Source: Macrocybe gigantea
Lineage: Eukaryota > Basidiomycota > Agaricomycetes > Agaricales > Callistosporiaceae
DNA: 64,000 nt
Direction: 5' to 3'
NCBI GenBank assembly: GCA_011319805.1
Contig: SJRY01000111.1
Span: 660,701 to 724,700, forward strand
Part shown: one piece after another, positions 24,408-35,572 of the stretch
Layout: each line of letters opens with the position of its first letter
Numbering within the stretch: the first letter of the stretch is position 1
The notes under the pieces: model-generated
Database searches by the model: none
Told to the model about the DNA's origin: nothing
Seen by the model: the letters and a program-made list of their open reading frames with translations, nothing else
Position numbers and translations under genes: made by a program

Positions 24408-27400
24408 ATGGATGCCGGACCGCCGCTAGGCACCATTGTTTCGATTCCTCAAGGGCGCGGTGTCATCCGTTTCTCAGGCACGACGTCCTTTTCGCAAGGG
24501 AAATGGATTGGAATCGAGCTCTACGAGCAAAATGGCAAGAACGACGGGTCTGTCCAAGGGGTCACATACTTTACTTGCAAAATGGGCTACGGCGTGTTCG
24601 TTCGACCCAGTCAGATCAGAGCAACTCATGGACCAGAGATTGAGAACGTGAGTTCATACCTTTCTCGTATCCTCAGGCCACAATTCATTAAGATGATCTA
24701 GCGTCCTCAACCCGCTGTGCCGTCCGTTGTACGACAGGTAGGCCATCAACGGACGCCAAGCAACAGCGGTCTTCTACGCGCCTCATCTTCCATCAAGAAC
24801 CCTCCATCTTCGAACGCCTCTCCGCGCTCAGCTAGCCCCGCAAAGCCCACCGTCGCGCCGAGCCCCGTGAAACCTGTCCGATCTCTCCAATCTCCCACCA
24901 AACGAACTTCATTAGTCCTTCCCACTCGTAAATCGTTCCCAATCCCACCTTCTCCCTCTCAACAAGAGCAGTCTTTCCCTCCTAGTCCCGTCATTCAAAA
25001 TGCAACACCTTCTGCTCAACTGCAGTCCGCTCCTCCACTTCAATCGGCCAGGCGAACATCGTCCTCCCTCGCTTCCCGTCCTCCCATTCAGGCGACACCT
25101 CCTCAGCTCCCTCCGCAACCGCTCCCAGCTTCATTGCAGCCTTCGACTCCCGCCGCAGCCCCGCAACCTTCTCAACCTCCTCTATCAAGGTCGCCTGAAT
25201 TATCACTACTACCTCCTTCGGAGCCGCAAGTGAGTCCTCCGATGGCAATCGCCTTCGCTCAGACTTAGAATCATTGCTAGCCCCGTCCTCAAGACGATCA
25301 AGAACTCCATGAACTGCGTGCTAAGATAAGGGTTATGGAGGCTAAGCGAGCGGACGATTCAAGACACGTTCGTGAGCTCGAAACTCGACTTGCCGAAGCG
25401 GAAACTTTCGTTGCCCTGCGTCCGAAACTCCAAGCAAAGCTGAACTCGCAACAAACAGAACTGATCGCAACGCGACGCGAACTCGCGGATGCTCAGCAAT
25501 TGTCGCAGTTGGCCGAAAGCCGTATGCTCGACGTACAAGAGCAATTGGAGATGGCCATGTTGGACAAGGAGGTCGCCGAAGAGAAGGCGGAATTGGCGCA
25601 GACAGAGCTGGAGGAACTGAAAGAAAAATTAGCCGTTGTCGAAGTCGAAATTGGCGTACTTAAGTCAGGTGGCGGTCAGTCGTTCCGTTGCGAGAACAGT
25701 TCGCGTGATCTTACTTTCCAAATCCGCTCTCTTAGACAGTCAAAGCGCCGACTCGAGCGATGGAAAGGATTCACTAGCCTATATTCAACTTGAGAAGCAA
25801 AACGAGCGTCTTAAGGAAGCTCTCATACGGTTTGTCCGTTCTTAGAATGTACCGTTCTACGTCATCATGGTCACGTAGGCTGCGAGATCTATCCCAAGAG
25901 ACAGACCAAGATCAAAAGCGACGCATCTCAGAGTTGGAAAAGGATGTCGCCAGCTTCGACGATATCCAAAGTGAGGTCCTTTCTTTGTTTCATTCTTCAG
26001 AGTGTCCTTGACCGCCAACTAGCCCAGTACGAATCGACGCTGGTTAAACTTGCCAATGCCGAGACGCAAGTCGAAGATTTGAAGCTCCAACTCGACGATG
26101 CTCTCGGTGCTGAGGAGATGCTGGTTCAACTCACGGAGCGTAACCTGATGCTCGGCGAGGTGAATATAATATATATATCTTAAATCGGCCGCTGGTCTGA
26201 CCACTGCTGTTCAGAAAATCGAGGAAATGCGTATCACTATCGAGGACCTAGAGGCCTTGAAGGAGCTTAGTGATGAACTCGAAGAAAACCATGTGGAAAC
26301 TGAGAAACAACTTCACGTTGACCTCGGTATGCTTGAAAACTTCTAGAACCTCTTGATCATATTCTGTACTTACCTAGTGATTCAGACGCCAAGGATCTTC
26401 AGTTGCACGAACACGTTCAGAAGATTGAATTGCTGGAAGAAACCTGTCAAGACTTGGAAAACACTATTGGACAGTTCAGAGAACTCGTTATGCAGCTGCA
26501 AAAGTAAAATTCTCCGAAATCACTACAATTTTATTCTGACACCCTTCATAGCGAGCTCGATGATCTTCGGAAGCAGACTCAAACGGCACAACATGAGTCT
26601 GCCACGGCAGCTTCGCAGACTGCAGCGATGATGTCACTGAACCTCAAGCTCCAGTCCTCCGTCTCGAAAAGTCAAGCCAAGAACATCGAGCTTGAGGTTA
26701 AGAAGCTTGAAGCACGCGAAGCAAGGGAACTTCTTAGCATCGTCCAGGTAATTTTTGAATTTTTTTTTTCCTTGTGTGTTGAAACTAATTTTCCTGTCGT
26801 AGCCCTACCTCCCGCAGTTGTACGTTGAAAGCGATAGTGATGCTACGAGTTGCTATCTGCTCTTCCAACGCCTGGCATATAAAGCGGATCTCATCAACAT
26901 GGTAGTGGCACAGGCGCATGGACTGCCTGATTCTCTTAGTGGAAACGTATCCGACGTCCTTGTGGGCATCTGCGAGGTGGAGCAGCTTTCAGTTTGCTGG
27001 CTGTCGCTTCTATTCACGTTATGATCAGATGCGGGCCCGTATCTCCGGCTTGTCGACTTGGTGCAAACGTTTCGCTGCTATCCTTCGTCGTTGCGACGCG
27101 GAATCCTTCTTGAACATAGGAAGGATTTATCCCGAAATTGCACCAGTGGAGAAACGCATCGATATGCATATAGATCTTCTGCGACGAGACGAGTTCCGAG
27201 AGATGGAATGCGTCAGCGATATTATAAAGTTCGTTGATGCTAAACTCTAAATGTTCCCTTCCGAGGCTGACGGTCCGGCAGAATCCAAGCGCAATTTGAC
27301 CATCTCGCCGAAACTTACTTCGATAATTTCGAACACGATCTCGCAGAAAAGGAACTCGGCTATGCTGTCTCATTCGATCGCGATCTTGACATGTTCTCTG

Positions 27401-29116
27401 CCTCGATTGGACTAACCAAGACCGCCGTCGCAGGATTAACTAAGGAAGAAGGTGAAATTTTTGAGATATCTAAACACTAGCAGAAGCTTACATGTGCTGC
27501 AGAGGTTCAGCTTGACATGGGTGGATATGATATCGAGACCGACTTCTTCCAACCATTGCAGGGACTTTTGGACCAGTGCAGGAGTGTTAAATCTGTTTCT
27601 AAGTCCGCCCATCTTCCTTTTTTGCCGACTATATAATGCTCACAACGATGCAGGAAGCTCACTAAACGTCTTGAAGGCCTGATCCAAGATTCAGGCGCAC
27701 TTAAGGCGAAACTTGTACCCCAATTCTTGGCTCTGAACAATGCAGTCGCAGAACTCGTCAACTTCGGTATATCAGTGCGTGTTTTTTTAGGTATTTGCCA
27801 TGATTCTTTAACAATTTGTGATTAGCTGGCGCAACAAGTCATGCCCCACCTAAGCGATGCCCGAAGCTCCAAGTCTGCATTCCAGTTGACGGCTGTGCTT
27901 GCGCTGGTGAAACAAATTGCTTCTTCTACGGTAGCGAAGAACATGAAACCAGGTGAATCCCCATGGGACGCGATTGGAGCATTCATTGCACAGCTGTTAC
28001 AAGAAGGCAATGCCCTTCTCCCCTCCGTTATGGACGCCGAGAATGTGGTGAAAAGTCAGCCATCTGCCTTTATCGCATCCTTTGTGTCGAGTAATTCTGA
28101 AATTTCCTTTCTTTCTCAGCCACGGGCATACCTCCCTGGGAAACAAGAGTTGCAGAAATCAAGGCCAGTCTGGCTGTCAATGTCGAAGCCGAGAGAAAGG
28201 TTGCCCAACTCAACGATGAACTGCAAGACCTTGTCCGCACTCTCAGATCGAAGGACCAGACCATACAAGAATCGGCAGTCAAGATCGAGCTCATGGAGCG
28301 TCGCATGGAGACTGTCAAGAAACAAGCCGATATGATCGTCGATCTAGAGAATGAACTCTCAAAAGCGAGAAAACAGGAGCGTGCCTACGAAGAGGCAATG
28401 GAGCAACTCCAGGCAGACCTTGATACTTTGGAACAAGACAATGCGAAGCTCAAGACCCTGACTGCTGGCCAAGAACGACAAGGTAAGCTGGCCTTTCCCT
28501 ATGACATCAGGGCTTACCTGACCGCGACTCAAGCAACAGGTGCTCAGCAAACAGAGGCCGAAAATGTGGCCGTGGAGGGAAGCTTGGAGACTTCGTACCT
28601 TCTTGAGCAGGTAAGTTCCACCGTCCCAATTTCACTTGATCATGCCCCGACATCACTCCCTAGATTGAAGCCCTTCGTGGTACCGTCCGATTCCTCAGGA
28701 TGGAGAATTCCTATCTCAAAGGGCAAGACCTGCTCCGCGAAATTGAAAGTCTGCCATCAATTCCCGAGCCAGCCAGCCAGCCGCCGACACCGCCCCTTGT
28801 TCCCTCGACGCTCACCGATTCAGACGAGTCGGATTCTGATCTTTCCGACACACCACCCACTCTGCGGTCCATTGCGACTGAGAGCAGGCTATTGTATCGC
28901 GATGTGATCAAATTCTCTTCTACTCGCAGAGTGGTTGATCTCTCTGCCATCAACACTAGACGGGCAGAAGCTAGAAGTGGAAATCTATGGGTGAGGAGGA
29001 AGAATACTCCCGCCCATCAGGTGTGGGAGAGAAAGATGGAGGCAGAGCGGTTGAGTAAGCGCGTGCAGGGCTTGCTGGATAGGGCGCTAGCCGTAGGGAT
29101 AACGCGAGACGATTAA
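24408..29116 (+). CDS. Dynactin large subunit p150-Glued (Nip100/Ro-3)
   Basis: The largest dynactin subunit, linking cytoplasmic dynein to microtubules and cargo. An N-terminal CAP-Gly domain (GTIVSIPQGRGVIRFSGTTSFSQGKWIGIEL...CKMGYGVFV) is followed by a basic Ser/Pro-rich linker (about 24.7-25.3 kb). Long coiled coils come next (25.3-26.7 kb), then the dynactin-family globular region (QPYLPQLYVESDSDATSCYLLFQRLAYKADLINMVV). A second coiled coil and a C terminus ending LDRALAVGITRDD complete it. It spans about 4.7 kb with at least a dozen short introns; exon joining was not checked one by one. The CAP-Gly and dynactin-domain matches make the identity clear. Confidence 0.95.
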
Positions 29117-29295
29117 CCCGTCCCGAAATCTTTTAACCGTCTTGAATAACCTGGAGTACACGGAACGATACCAATTTCTTTTTATTCTTGGCACAGGAAT
29201 CGTATGCTAGAACTTGTTAATTAGGCCTTATATACAGGGTATATCGCTTATGATAATCATTGGAAAACCGAGCGTCCTTAAGTACGATCAGAGCC

Positions 29296-30060
29296 TCAGG
29301 CGCCAGGGATGTTACTCCGTGAACGCCGTTTTTTCCTCCTCCACCATTGCCCGGTGAGAATGGCACTCATTAGTCCAAGCACTGCCACTATAACTGGAAC
29401 GACTATATCCTTCACGACACCATTATCCGACGGGGCTTTCTGCGAAGTGGGTGAGGGTGCGGCTGTTGTAGACGATGTCTGAGTGTTGGACGATGTGGAA
29501 ATAACCTGAGATGAGGAGGAAGAGGTCGGAGGCGGCGTAGGCGTTGAAGGAGATGACGATGCCGACGATGCCGGCGGGGTTGAGGAGGGTATGAGGACGC
29601 TGTTTATGCTGCTCGCCGCTCTCACGTAGCATCCATCGGACACTCGCGGGGCATTCGCGACCTTGCACGACTGAAAATCTCCCAACGAGTTGTCCTCCAA
29701 AACATTCGTGCATACCGTCAACGGATTCCCGTCTCCCGCTATCCCCGACACGCATAGGCGGACGATCCCTGGATTGGACGGAACCAGCCAATCTACCCCG
29801 CCCAACTGCGAATTATCTGCTCCTCGATAGTAAGCGATGGACTTGCTTTGGCCTAGATGTACATCCAAAACGGACTGAAATTCGACGGCGGTCCCTTTGC
29901 AGTCCAGCAGTGCGGTCTGTCCTGCTTCGGGAACGTAGCACCACGTTCCTTCTTTGTTCTGCTGTACACAACTTCCGGAGAGACAGGTTATCTGATTGAA
30001 CATGCCCTTGATGCCCACGGGCATTAAGAGAAATATTATCGTCGTACAAAAGCCATGCAT
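29296..30060 (-). CDS. Cysteine-rich surface protein with membrane anchor (paralogue A)
   Basis: Single-exon, 254 residues. A signal peptide (MHGFCTTIIFLLMPVGIKG) precedes an extracellular domain of about 125 residues with eight or so cysteines and motifs SCVQQNKEGTWCYVP, AYYRGADNSQLGG and PSNPGIVRLC. A Ser/Thr/Pro-rich stalk follows. The C terminus has a hydrophobic segment (IVVPVIVAVLGLMSAIL) followed by a basic tail (WWRRKKRRSRS), so it is predicted to be a type I membrane protein rather than GPI-anchored. No known function; the extracellular domain is shared with the neighbouring gene at 30428-31033. A cell-wall or cell-surface role is likely but inferred. Confidence 0.8.
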   Translation of the reverse strand: MHGFCTTIIFLLMPVGIKGMFNQITCLSGSCVQQNKEGTWCYVPEAGQTALLDCKGTAVEFQSVLDVHLGQSKSIAYYRGADNSQLGGVDWLVPSNPGIVRLCVSGIAGDGNPLTVCTNVLEDNSLGDFQSCKVANAPRVSDGCYVRAASSINSVLIPSSTPPASSASSSPSTPTPPPTSSSSSQVISTSSNTQTSSTTAAPSPTSQKAPSDNGVVKDIVVPVIVAVLGLMSAILTGQWWRRKKRRSRSNIPGA

Positions 30061-30427
30061 CGAATCTTATTCGCCTACTGCTTCTGAGGTATGCTCATCA
30101 GCTCCTCCTTAATGCTAAGCTTTTGACACTCACTAGAATTAGGATCACTCTACAAATTGCTGACGAACAATCTTCGAGTGAATGGAGCGTGCGGTAGTTC
30201 ACGTCCTGGCTTCAATACTTCCTTTGGGCTTGCCCAAGTCGTGGACGTCACCTTGTAACAGTCTGCCTGTCCTGAGCCTGAGACGCGGACCTGTTCCAGA
30301 GGAAGTTCCTTTTATTATACACACAGCCACGTTTGACAGGTCCACCCATAAAGGTCTCTATCTAGGCAACGCATTTCCCAACCAAGAAAAGAGCTGATAA
30401 CTAAATTACAGTAATAAATACGGTTTA
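30061..30427. other. Intergenic stretch between tandem surface-protein genes
   Basis: About 370 bp separating the two paralogues, both on the minus strand. It should hold the promoter of paralogue A and the 3' UTR of paralogue B. No ORF of interest. Confidence 0.5.
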
Positions 30428-31033
30428 TCAGAACCTCAAGAAGACTGCGACAGCCAATCCCAAAATATGAAGCATTATGAAGAATTTTGTTCCGTCAGAA
30501 TCCGTTAATGCAATATGCGAGAACGAGCTGCTCGTTCCCGTCGAGCCAGGCAGTGCGCCGGTCGAAGTGCCAGGGACCGTCATGTTCGGGTTATAACATC
30601 CATCACTGACGAATTTTTGTGGCACTGCGACCATGCAAGATGGGTACCCGTCGATCGCGTTGTCTTCTTTAATGTTCATGCAATTCGTCTGATATGTCCC
30701 ATCCCCCGCCCGGCCAGATAGACAAAGTCTGACGATACCAGGGTTCGATGGTACCGGCCAGTCAGCTCCTCCCAACAAAGTATTGTCTGCTCCCCGGTAA
30801 TACGCGACAGACAGCCCTTGCTGTAAATGAACGTTCAGCACTGTGCCCAAGTCGGCCGAAGACCCGGTGCAAGTCGTTGCTCTGGTAGAGCCCGATTGCG
30901 GAACGTAGCACCACGTCCCCGCCGCATTCTGCTGAACGCAGTTGCTAAAGTAGCACGAGTTCAACGTGAATCGTGCTTCCGCTTGCGATCCTACGAGGCA
31001 ACTTGCGGTCAGAGCGATGATAGCAGTCTGCAT
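30428..31033 (-). CDS. Cysteine-rich surface protein, GPI-anchored type (paralogue B)
   Basis: The start at 31033 gives a clean signal peptide (MQTAIIALTASCLVGSQAEA); an upstream in-frame Met at 31087 would spoil it. The mature domain matches paralogue A: NCVQQNAAGTWCYVP, VAYYRGADNTLLGG, PSNPGIVRLCLSG and a final SDGCY. A short Ser/Thr/Gly stretch and a terminal hydrophobic segment (FIMLHILGLAVAVFLRF) with no basic tail suggest a GPI-attachment signal. The cysteines align between the two proteins, so they are tandem duplicates that kept the domain but changed the anchor. Function unknown. Confidence 0.82.
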   Translation of the reverse strand: MQTAIIALTASCLVGSQAEARFTLNSCYFSNCVQQNAAGTWCYVPQSGSTRATTCTGSSADLGTVLNVHLQQGLSVAYYRGADNTLLGGADWPVPSNPGIVRLCLSGRAGDGTYQTNCMNIKEDNAIDGYPSCMVAVPQKFVSDGCYNPNMTVPGTSTGALPGSTGTSSSFSHIALTDSDGTKFFIMLHILGLAVAVFLRF

Positions 31034-31772
31034 GCCTCTGTTAACGACTGGCGAGCCGTAAAATGCAGCGAGTCTCACCGGCAGCATTCTTTCGTCGGGA
31101 CTATGGCAAGCAGCCTCTACGCAGAATGAATGATGATGGGCTGGGCAGAAAACCAGTCAAGGCTGAGTTTGGCAGTCGTCTAGGTTATAGACGCCCATAC
31201 TTGTCCCTGTCAAGTCCAGGGATTGTCCGCTCGCTGTCACAGCATTTCTTCAAATCAGATGATGAAGACAGACCAGGAGTCGATTGACCTTGCGATGCCT
31301 ATCACCAACTAGGTCATGATCGATTGATCGATGATCTCCAATGCAAAGTCCCCAGGCCATATCTAGACCGATCACACATGACTCGAAATACACAGAGATG
31401 CGCAGAAATGTTCTGCATCGTAAGCATTCACCAAGGGAAGTTGGGGTTTTCTCGCCCTAGCTCCACGAGCATCAAGACTGTGCTTATTTTAGACCTGTCT
31501 CGATCGCTCGCTCTAGCTCGATACGGCTTTTCACTAGGCGTGATCCGATAATCAACTCTAGAGACAGAGTGGCTCGGGCTCTCCGCGGAGCAGCCTACAG
31601 AAAACCTCTAAAGAAGTCTCTGGTTGTATTTCTGAAGCTCTACAGCTTTGATAGTCTTGCGTTGCATATTCGCATACATGTACACTTCAGTGTTCGATAC
31701 AGGAATTGTATCAACGAAGCTTTTTTAATTCATCTGATGGTATCATATGCGAATGACAGGGTTGGGAAAGAA
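31034..31772. other. Intergenic stretch downstream of ask1
   Basis: About 740 bp between the ask1 stop and the paralogue B start, both on the minus strand. Short ORFs of up to 75 codons are present but none is recognisable. It should hold the paralogue B promoter. Confidence 0.45.
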
Positions 31773-33793
31773 TCAGTCTTGTGAGCTAGATTGTCGCAAA
31801 GCTGGTGTTGGACTCTCTTCCATTGTCCCGTTCCTAGCCATTTGAGCGCCGATACCAATGGTATCCTGTAACAAATCCTCGCCGAGCATTTTCAGCCCTT
31901 CTCTGTAATCGTTTCCGCTTTGTATCCGTTGAGCGGGTGGAACGCCGAAAACTGTTTCCTCTTCTGGCTGGTCATCGTATAGATCATCGTTGAACGAATC
32001 ATCGTCATCAAAGGCATCGCCCTCGGACACACGTGCGAATGGATGTATAGGCACCATCTCCGGATGAACTTCATCTTCCATCAAGGAGTCGCCGGAATGA
32101 TTCGAAGAGCCGAAAGAATCGTCAGAGTCCGGACGTCCTTGCGAAGCCATCAGGAATGCAGTAGATGGATGTGCAGTGTCGTGAACTTCATCTAGGGAAT
32201 CAGAATCCGAGTCTATGTCTAGATTATCCTGGTCTTGGATTGGAGTCCTATCGCCCATTGGAACGTCTGGCGAAACTGGTGGGTATGAGGTGACCGGGCT
32301 ACGAGGAGCCGAATGCCGTTCAGAGGCAGTAGAGGCAGTGCTCTGAGGAACGTTGAGACCAACACGGCGCATCATGCTCTCAAGGCTAGTGTCCAGAGCG
32401 ATACTGTCACTGAAGTCGGAGCCATGAGGTGCGTAACGCGAAAGAGATGGTGGTGTCGGTATAGTGCTCATGCTGGACTCCGTATGGGAACTTTTGTACT
32501 GTACATCTTTTAGCAAATCGCGAGCAATTCTCGCCGATGCGTCCCGCGTAGGTGTTTTGCCCAAAAGACCCAGTTCGGCTGACGATCGCGGTGGCCGAGC
32601 AGGTGACATGAGCCGTGGAGGCGACATGCCCGGAGGCAAGCCCTCAAACGAGTCATCGTCATCGTCGTCGCCATGTAAGGCCTTCGCATGACTCGGTGTT
32701 CTGCGATATGATGAGGGTTGGAGGTAATTATGTCGCCGAGGTGTTGATAGTGATTGCTGACGGAGATCCACGACGCCGTCCCAGGATTCCGAGTCTATAT
32801 TTGTGGGGAGATAAGGATTGTATGATTTCGGGATAGGTGTCTTGGGTTTCCCTCGAAACTTCAAAGGAGAGATACTCTTTGCACTTGAGGATGTGGCATC
32901 TGCAGAATATAGGGTGTGGCGCAGAGCGGTTCTGAGCAACGCCCCACTGGAGTCTCTCCCCTTCCCTTTCTCCGAGTGGACGATTCGCTCACGCTGAGTT
33001 AGCGGTGTGAGCTCTCGCGACGGCTCTGACTGCGAAGCCGAAATTTGGCCTTGATGCGGTGTTTCCGTTAGGGATTCTTCGTCCTTGGATAAGTCCCGGA
33101 TATCTCTATCCAGCCTGACGAGTGGCGTTTCCATGGAAGGATGCCATGCTGATTCCGAATTGTCGGTCATGAACGTGACATTCGTCCGAGCAATACGTTC
33201 GGTGGCGGGGGTCGAAGAGATCGCGGCATGTGCGGGCATGAACGAGCTTTCCGTGGTGGTGATGCTATGCTCTCTGAACGTTTCATTTTGGACGGATTGT
33301 ACTTGCGAATGGCCGTCGGATGATTGAGATGGCATCTCCTCGCGTTCCGAAGACATTTCATTCACGGTCTCGTAATCATCCTCAAACGTGGGTATGCGAA
33401 TCTGGGCTGCTTGCTCATAGAACGCTGTCCAGAACTAAAGGCTGTGAGCAGAGTGCAACTTAAGCCCAGACCCACTCACTTTCGCTGCCTCTCTCACTGG
33501 CTCCGTTCCTATGGCATATCGCTTTACGGCTGGAAGCAGCTTGGTGGCCAACAAATGATGTATTTTTGAGAAATTTTCATCTATGTTCTGGAATAAACGA
33601 TCTGGATAAAGGTCGAAGACGCATCATCAAAAGGACGAACTTGCAGTTTAATTGTGATCAGTTGCTCTATTTGCTCAATCTGATCGTGTACAGGAGCAGA
33701 AGTATCAAGTTCCGGTATGTTTATAGAAGCAGGATCTTGAGTAGGCTGCCACCTGGGAGGGTTCGGAGGAATTTCTTTTCGATCATCCGTCAT
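31773..33793 (-). CDS. ask1: DASH complex subunit Ask1
   Basis: A component of the ring-forming DASH/Dam1 complex that couples kinetochores to microtubule ends in fungi. The start at 33793 opens MTDDRKEIPPNPPRW and leads to the Ask1 domain (QIEQIEQLITIKLQ, then NIDENFSKIHHLLATKLLPAVKRYA, then VREAAKFWTAFYEQAAQIRIPTF). Two short introns lie in this first 400 bp. The rest is a long, acidic, Ser/Pro-rich disordered tail of about 530 residues with several Ser-Pro sites, which in other fungi are cell-cycle kinase targets. The long tail is usual for basidiomycete Ask1. The single large 3' exon is uninterrupted. Confidence 0.92.
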
Positions 33794-33917
33794 TTTGAAG
33801 GATGAGGAGGAACGCGTCGTGTCACACATTAGAACTTGCAACTGTCACATTCATAACTGATCGTACAAACAAACTCCATATCGTACACAATAACTTGAAT
33901 GCCATGACATTTCTCGT

Positions 33918-35164
33918 TTATGCTCTGCATTTGACAAGCGCTTGTTCCACGTAGTCGGCCATAATCAGGTGCGTGGCTTGGGAAGGAACTCTTCCACAAT
34001 GTGTCAATGCATGCTCCTTCACTGTCAACAATCTGCTTACCCTGGGATCCAGTAAAAGCTATGGTCTGGATCCGAACACGCACCCTCCGTAGTGTCGCCA
34101 TTAACAAGACATGCTCCCGGATTCGTGTACCCGAAAGCCTTGTACCCTGGAGTGGACCCGAGGACGCCGTTCCATATATTTGCGAAGTCAACGAAAGCTA
34201 CGTTTAAGCCAAGCAGGTTTCGGGCGCTATTCAGCCCCGTAAATACTTGTTGCTTGAATGCTTCGCCCGCTGGTGATTTGGTTCCCCGGCCGTAGTCATC
34301 CACCACCAGAATATTTCTCGCAAAGACCGGCGACGAGTAAAGTTTGAGGATTCCATAGATGAGATTTTGTGCGGCAATCGACATGTCTGCGTCCTAATCA
34401 GTTCCTGGGCTTCAATTGGTGGGTCATTTTTCGCACCTCCTCCGAGCGAATAGTCGCTGAGGCATGTCCTGAGCAGACGCATGGGATATCAAGGTGGAAT
34501 CCCACTCACCTAATGCCAAAGAAAATCGTATACAGAGTGGTGTTCGGGTCATACTTGGTAGGTTGAGTGGCAAAGAGATTTACTGTTGAGATGGAGTCAC
34601 ATCGCACGTTTCGTTTTCTGAAGGTAATGACTAACTCTGGTTCAAGTAATCATTAACGCCATTGAAGGTAGCACCTGGATACTGGGTCGCATCGATCACT
34701 GCTCCATTGCCCTCAACAGTTGTTCAGCAGATGTGTAGTCTGGTCAATCAGAGTTTAAGCATTACCGCATAATCCTTCAGCGTCGCCCCTGCTCGCGTCG
34801 CCAAGTTTTCCACCCAAACAGGGCCATTGCTCATTCTTCCCCCGGCTCTAGGATCGGGAGGCACCACAACAGCTGGTTTCAGCGGGGAACCATCACTGAC
34901 GCCGCCGTATGTATAAGTGTCCTGATGGTCAAGTGAACCAAGGCGTCAATATTACGTCCGAAGTGAAATGCTACACACCCCGAATGACACGATGTTCTTG
35001 TAAGTGTTCAGAGCTCCAATGCCTGCATTGACATCTGCCGGACTTCCGGAAAGTGTCCCGCAGTTTGGACTGACTACGAGGTGGACATTAGACCTCGACG
35101 CCACAAGCGCAGACGTGCGAGAGAAGATTGCAAGCGCAAGGAAGGCAAACAGGCTTGTGAACAT
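33918..35164 (-). CDS. SGNH/GDSL carbohydrate esterase, CE16-like, with altered catalytic motifs
   Basis: The signal peptide (MFTSLFAFLALAIFSRTSA) and the opening SPNCGTLSG...NTYKNIVSFG are those of fungal CE16 acetyl esterases, which remove acetyl groups from hemicellulose oligomers. After the first intron the block I motif reads GDTYTYGG, with Thr where the nucleophilic Ser is expected (GDSYT). The later oxyanion-hole motif, normally GIND, reads GISDY in the best splice model. The C-terminal block is kept as SDPDHSFYWIPG...PSQATH, including the presumed Asp-His region, and the protein ends VKCRA at 33918. The substitutions rest on hand-placed introns; each is a single-base change from consensus. 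It may be inactive, altered, or mis-sequenced. It lies next to the GH51 gene on the same strand. Confidence 0.78.
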
Positions 35165-35572
35165 GATATTGAGCCGCTGGAAGACACAACAGACACCCTG
35201 AGCTCCTTCCTTTTATCTGCCTCAGGTCCAGTCATGGCTTGGGATCTGCGTTTACTAACTTCCTCCGATGCCTTGGTCACGCCGAGCCCTCCTGAAAGCA
35301 GCCAACGAAGCTCGGAAATTCTGCTATCCGCATATTTTCCGTTGCGCCGTTTGTGCAGAAAGGCCCTTACCTCAAGTGAGATTATCACCAGCGAGGCATA
35401 TAGAGATCTCAAGAGAAACGGTTTTCCACATGTGTTTGGGACTATATATGTACCGTATAAGGTGCATAATTCTGCTGCTAGTGTTCGCTTGGTTGAAGGT
35501 TTAACAGATCGCTGGTGGGCACACTGGATTTGCCTCGGAAGTTAACGATCACTAAGCGATCGGCGGCCCGAA

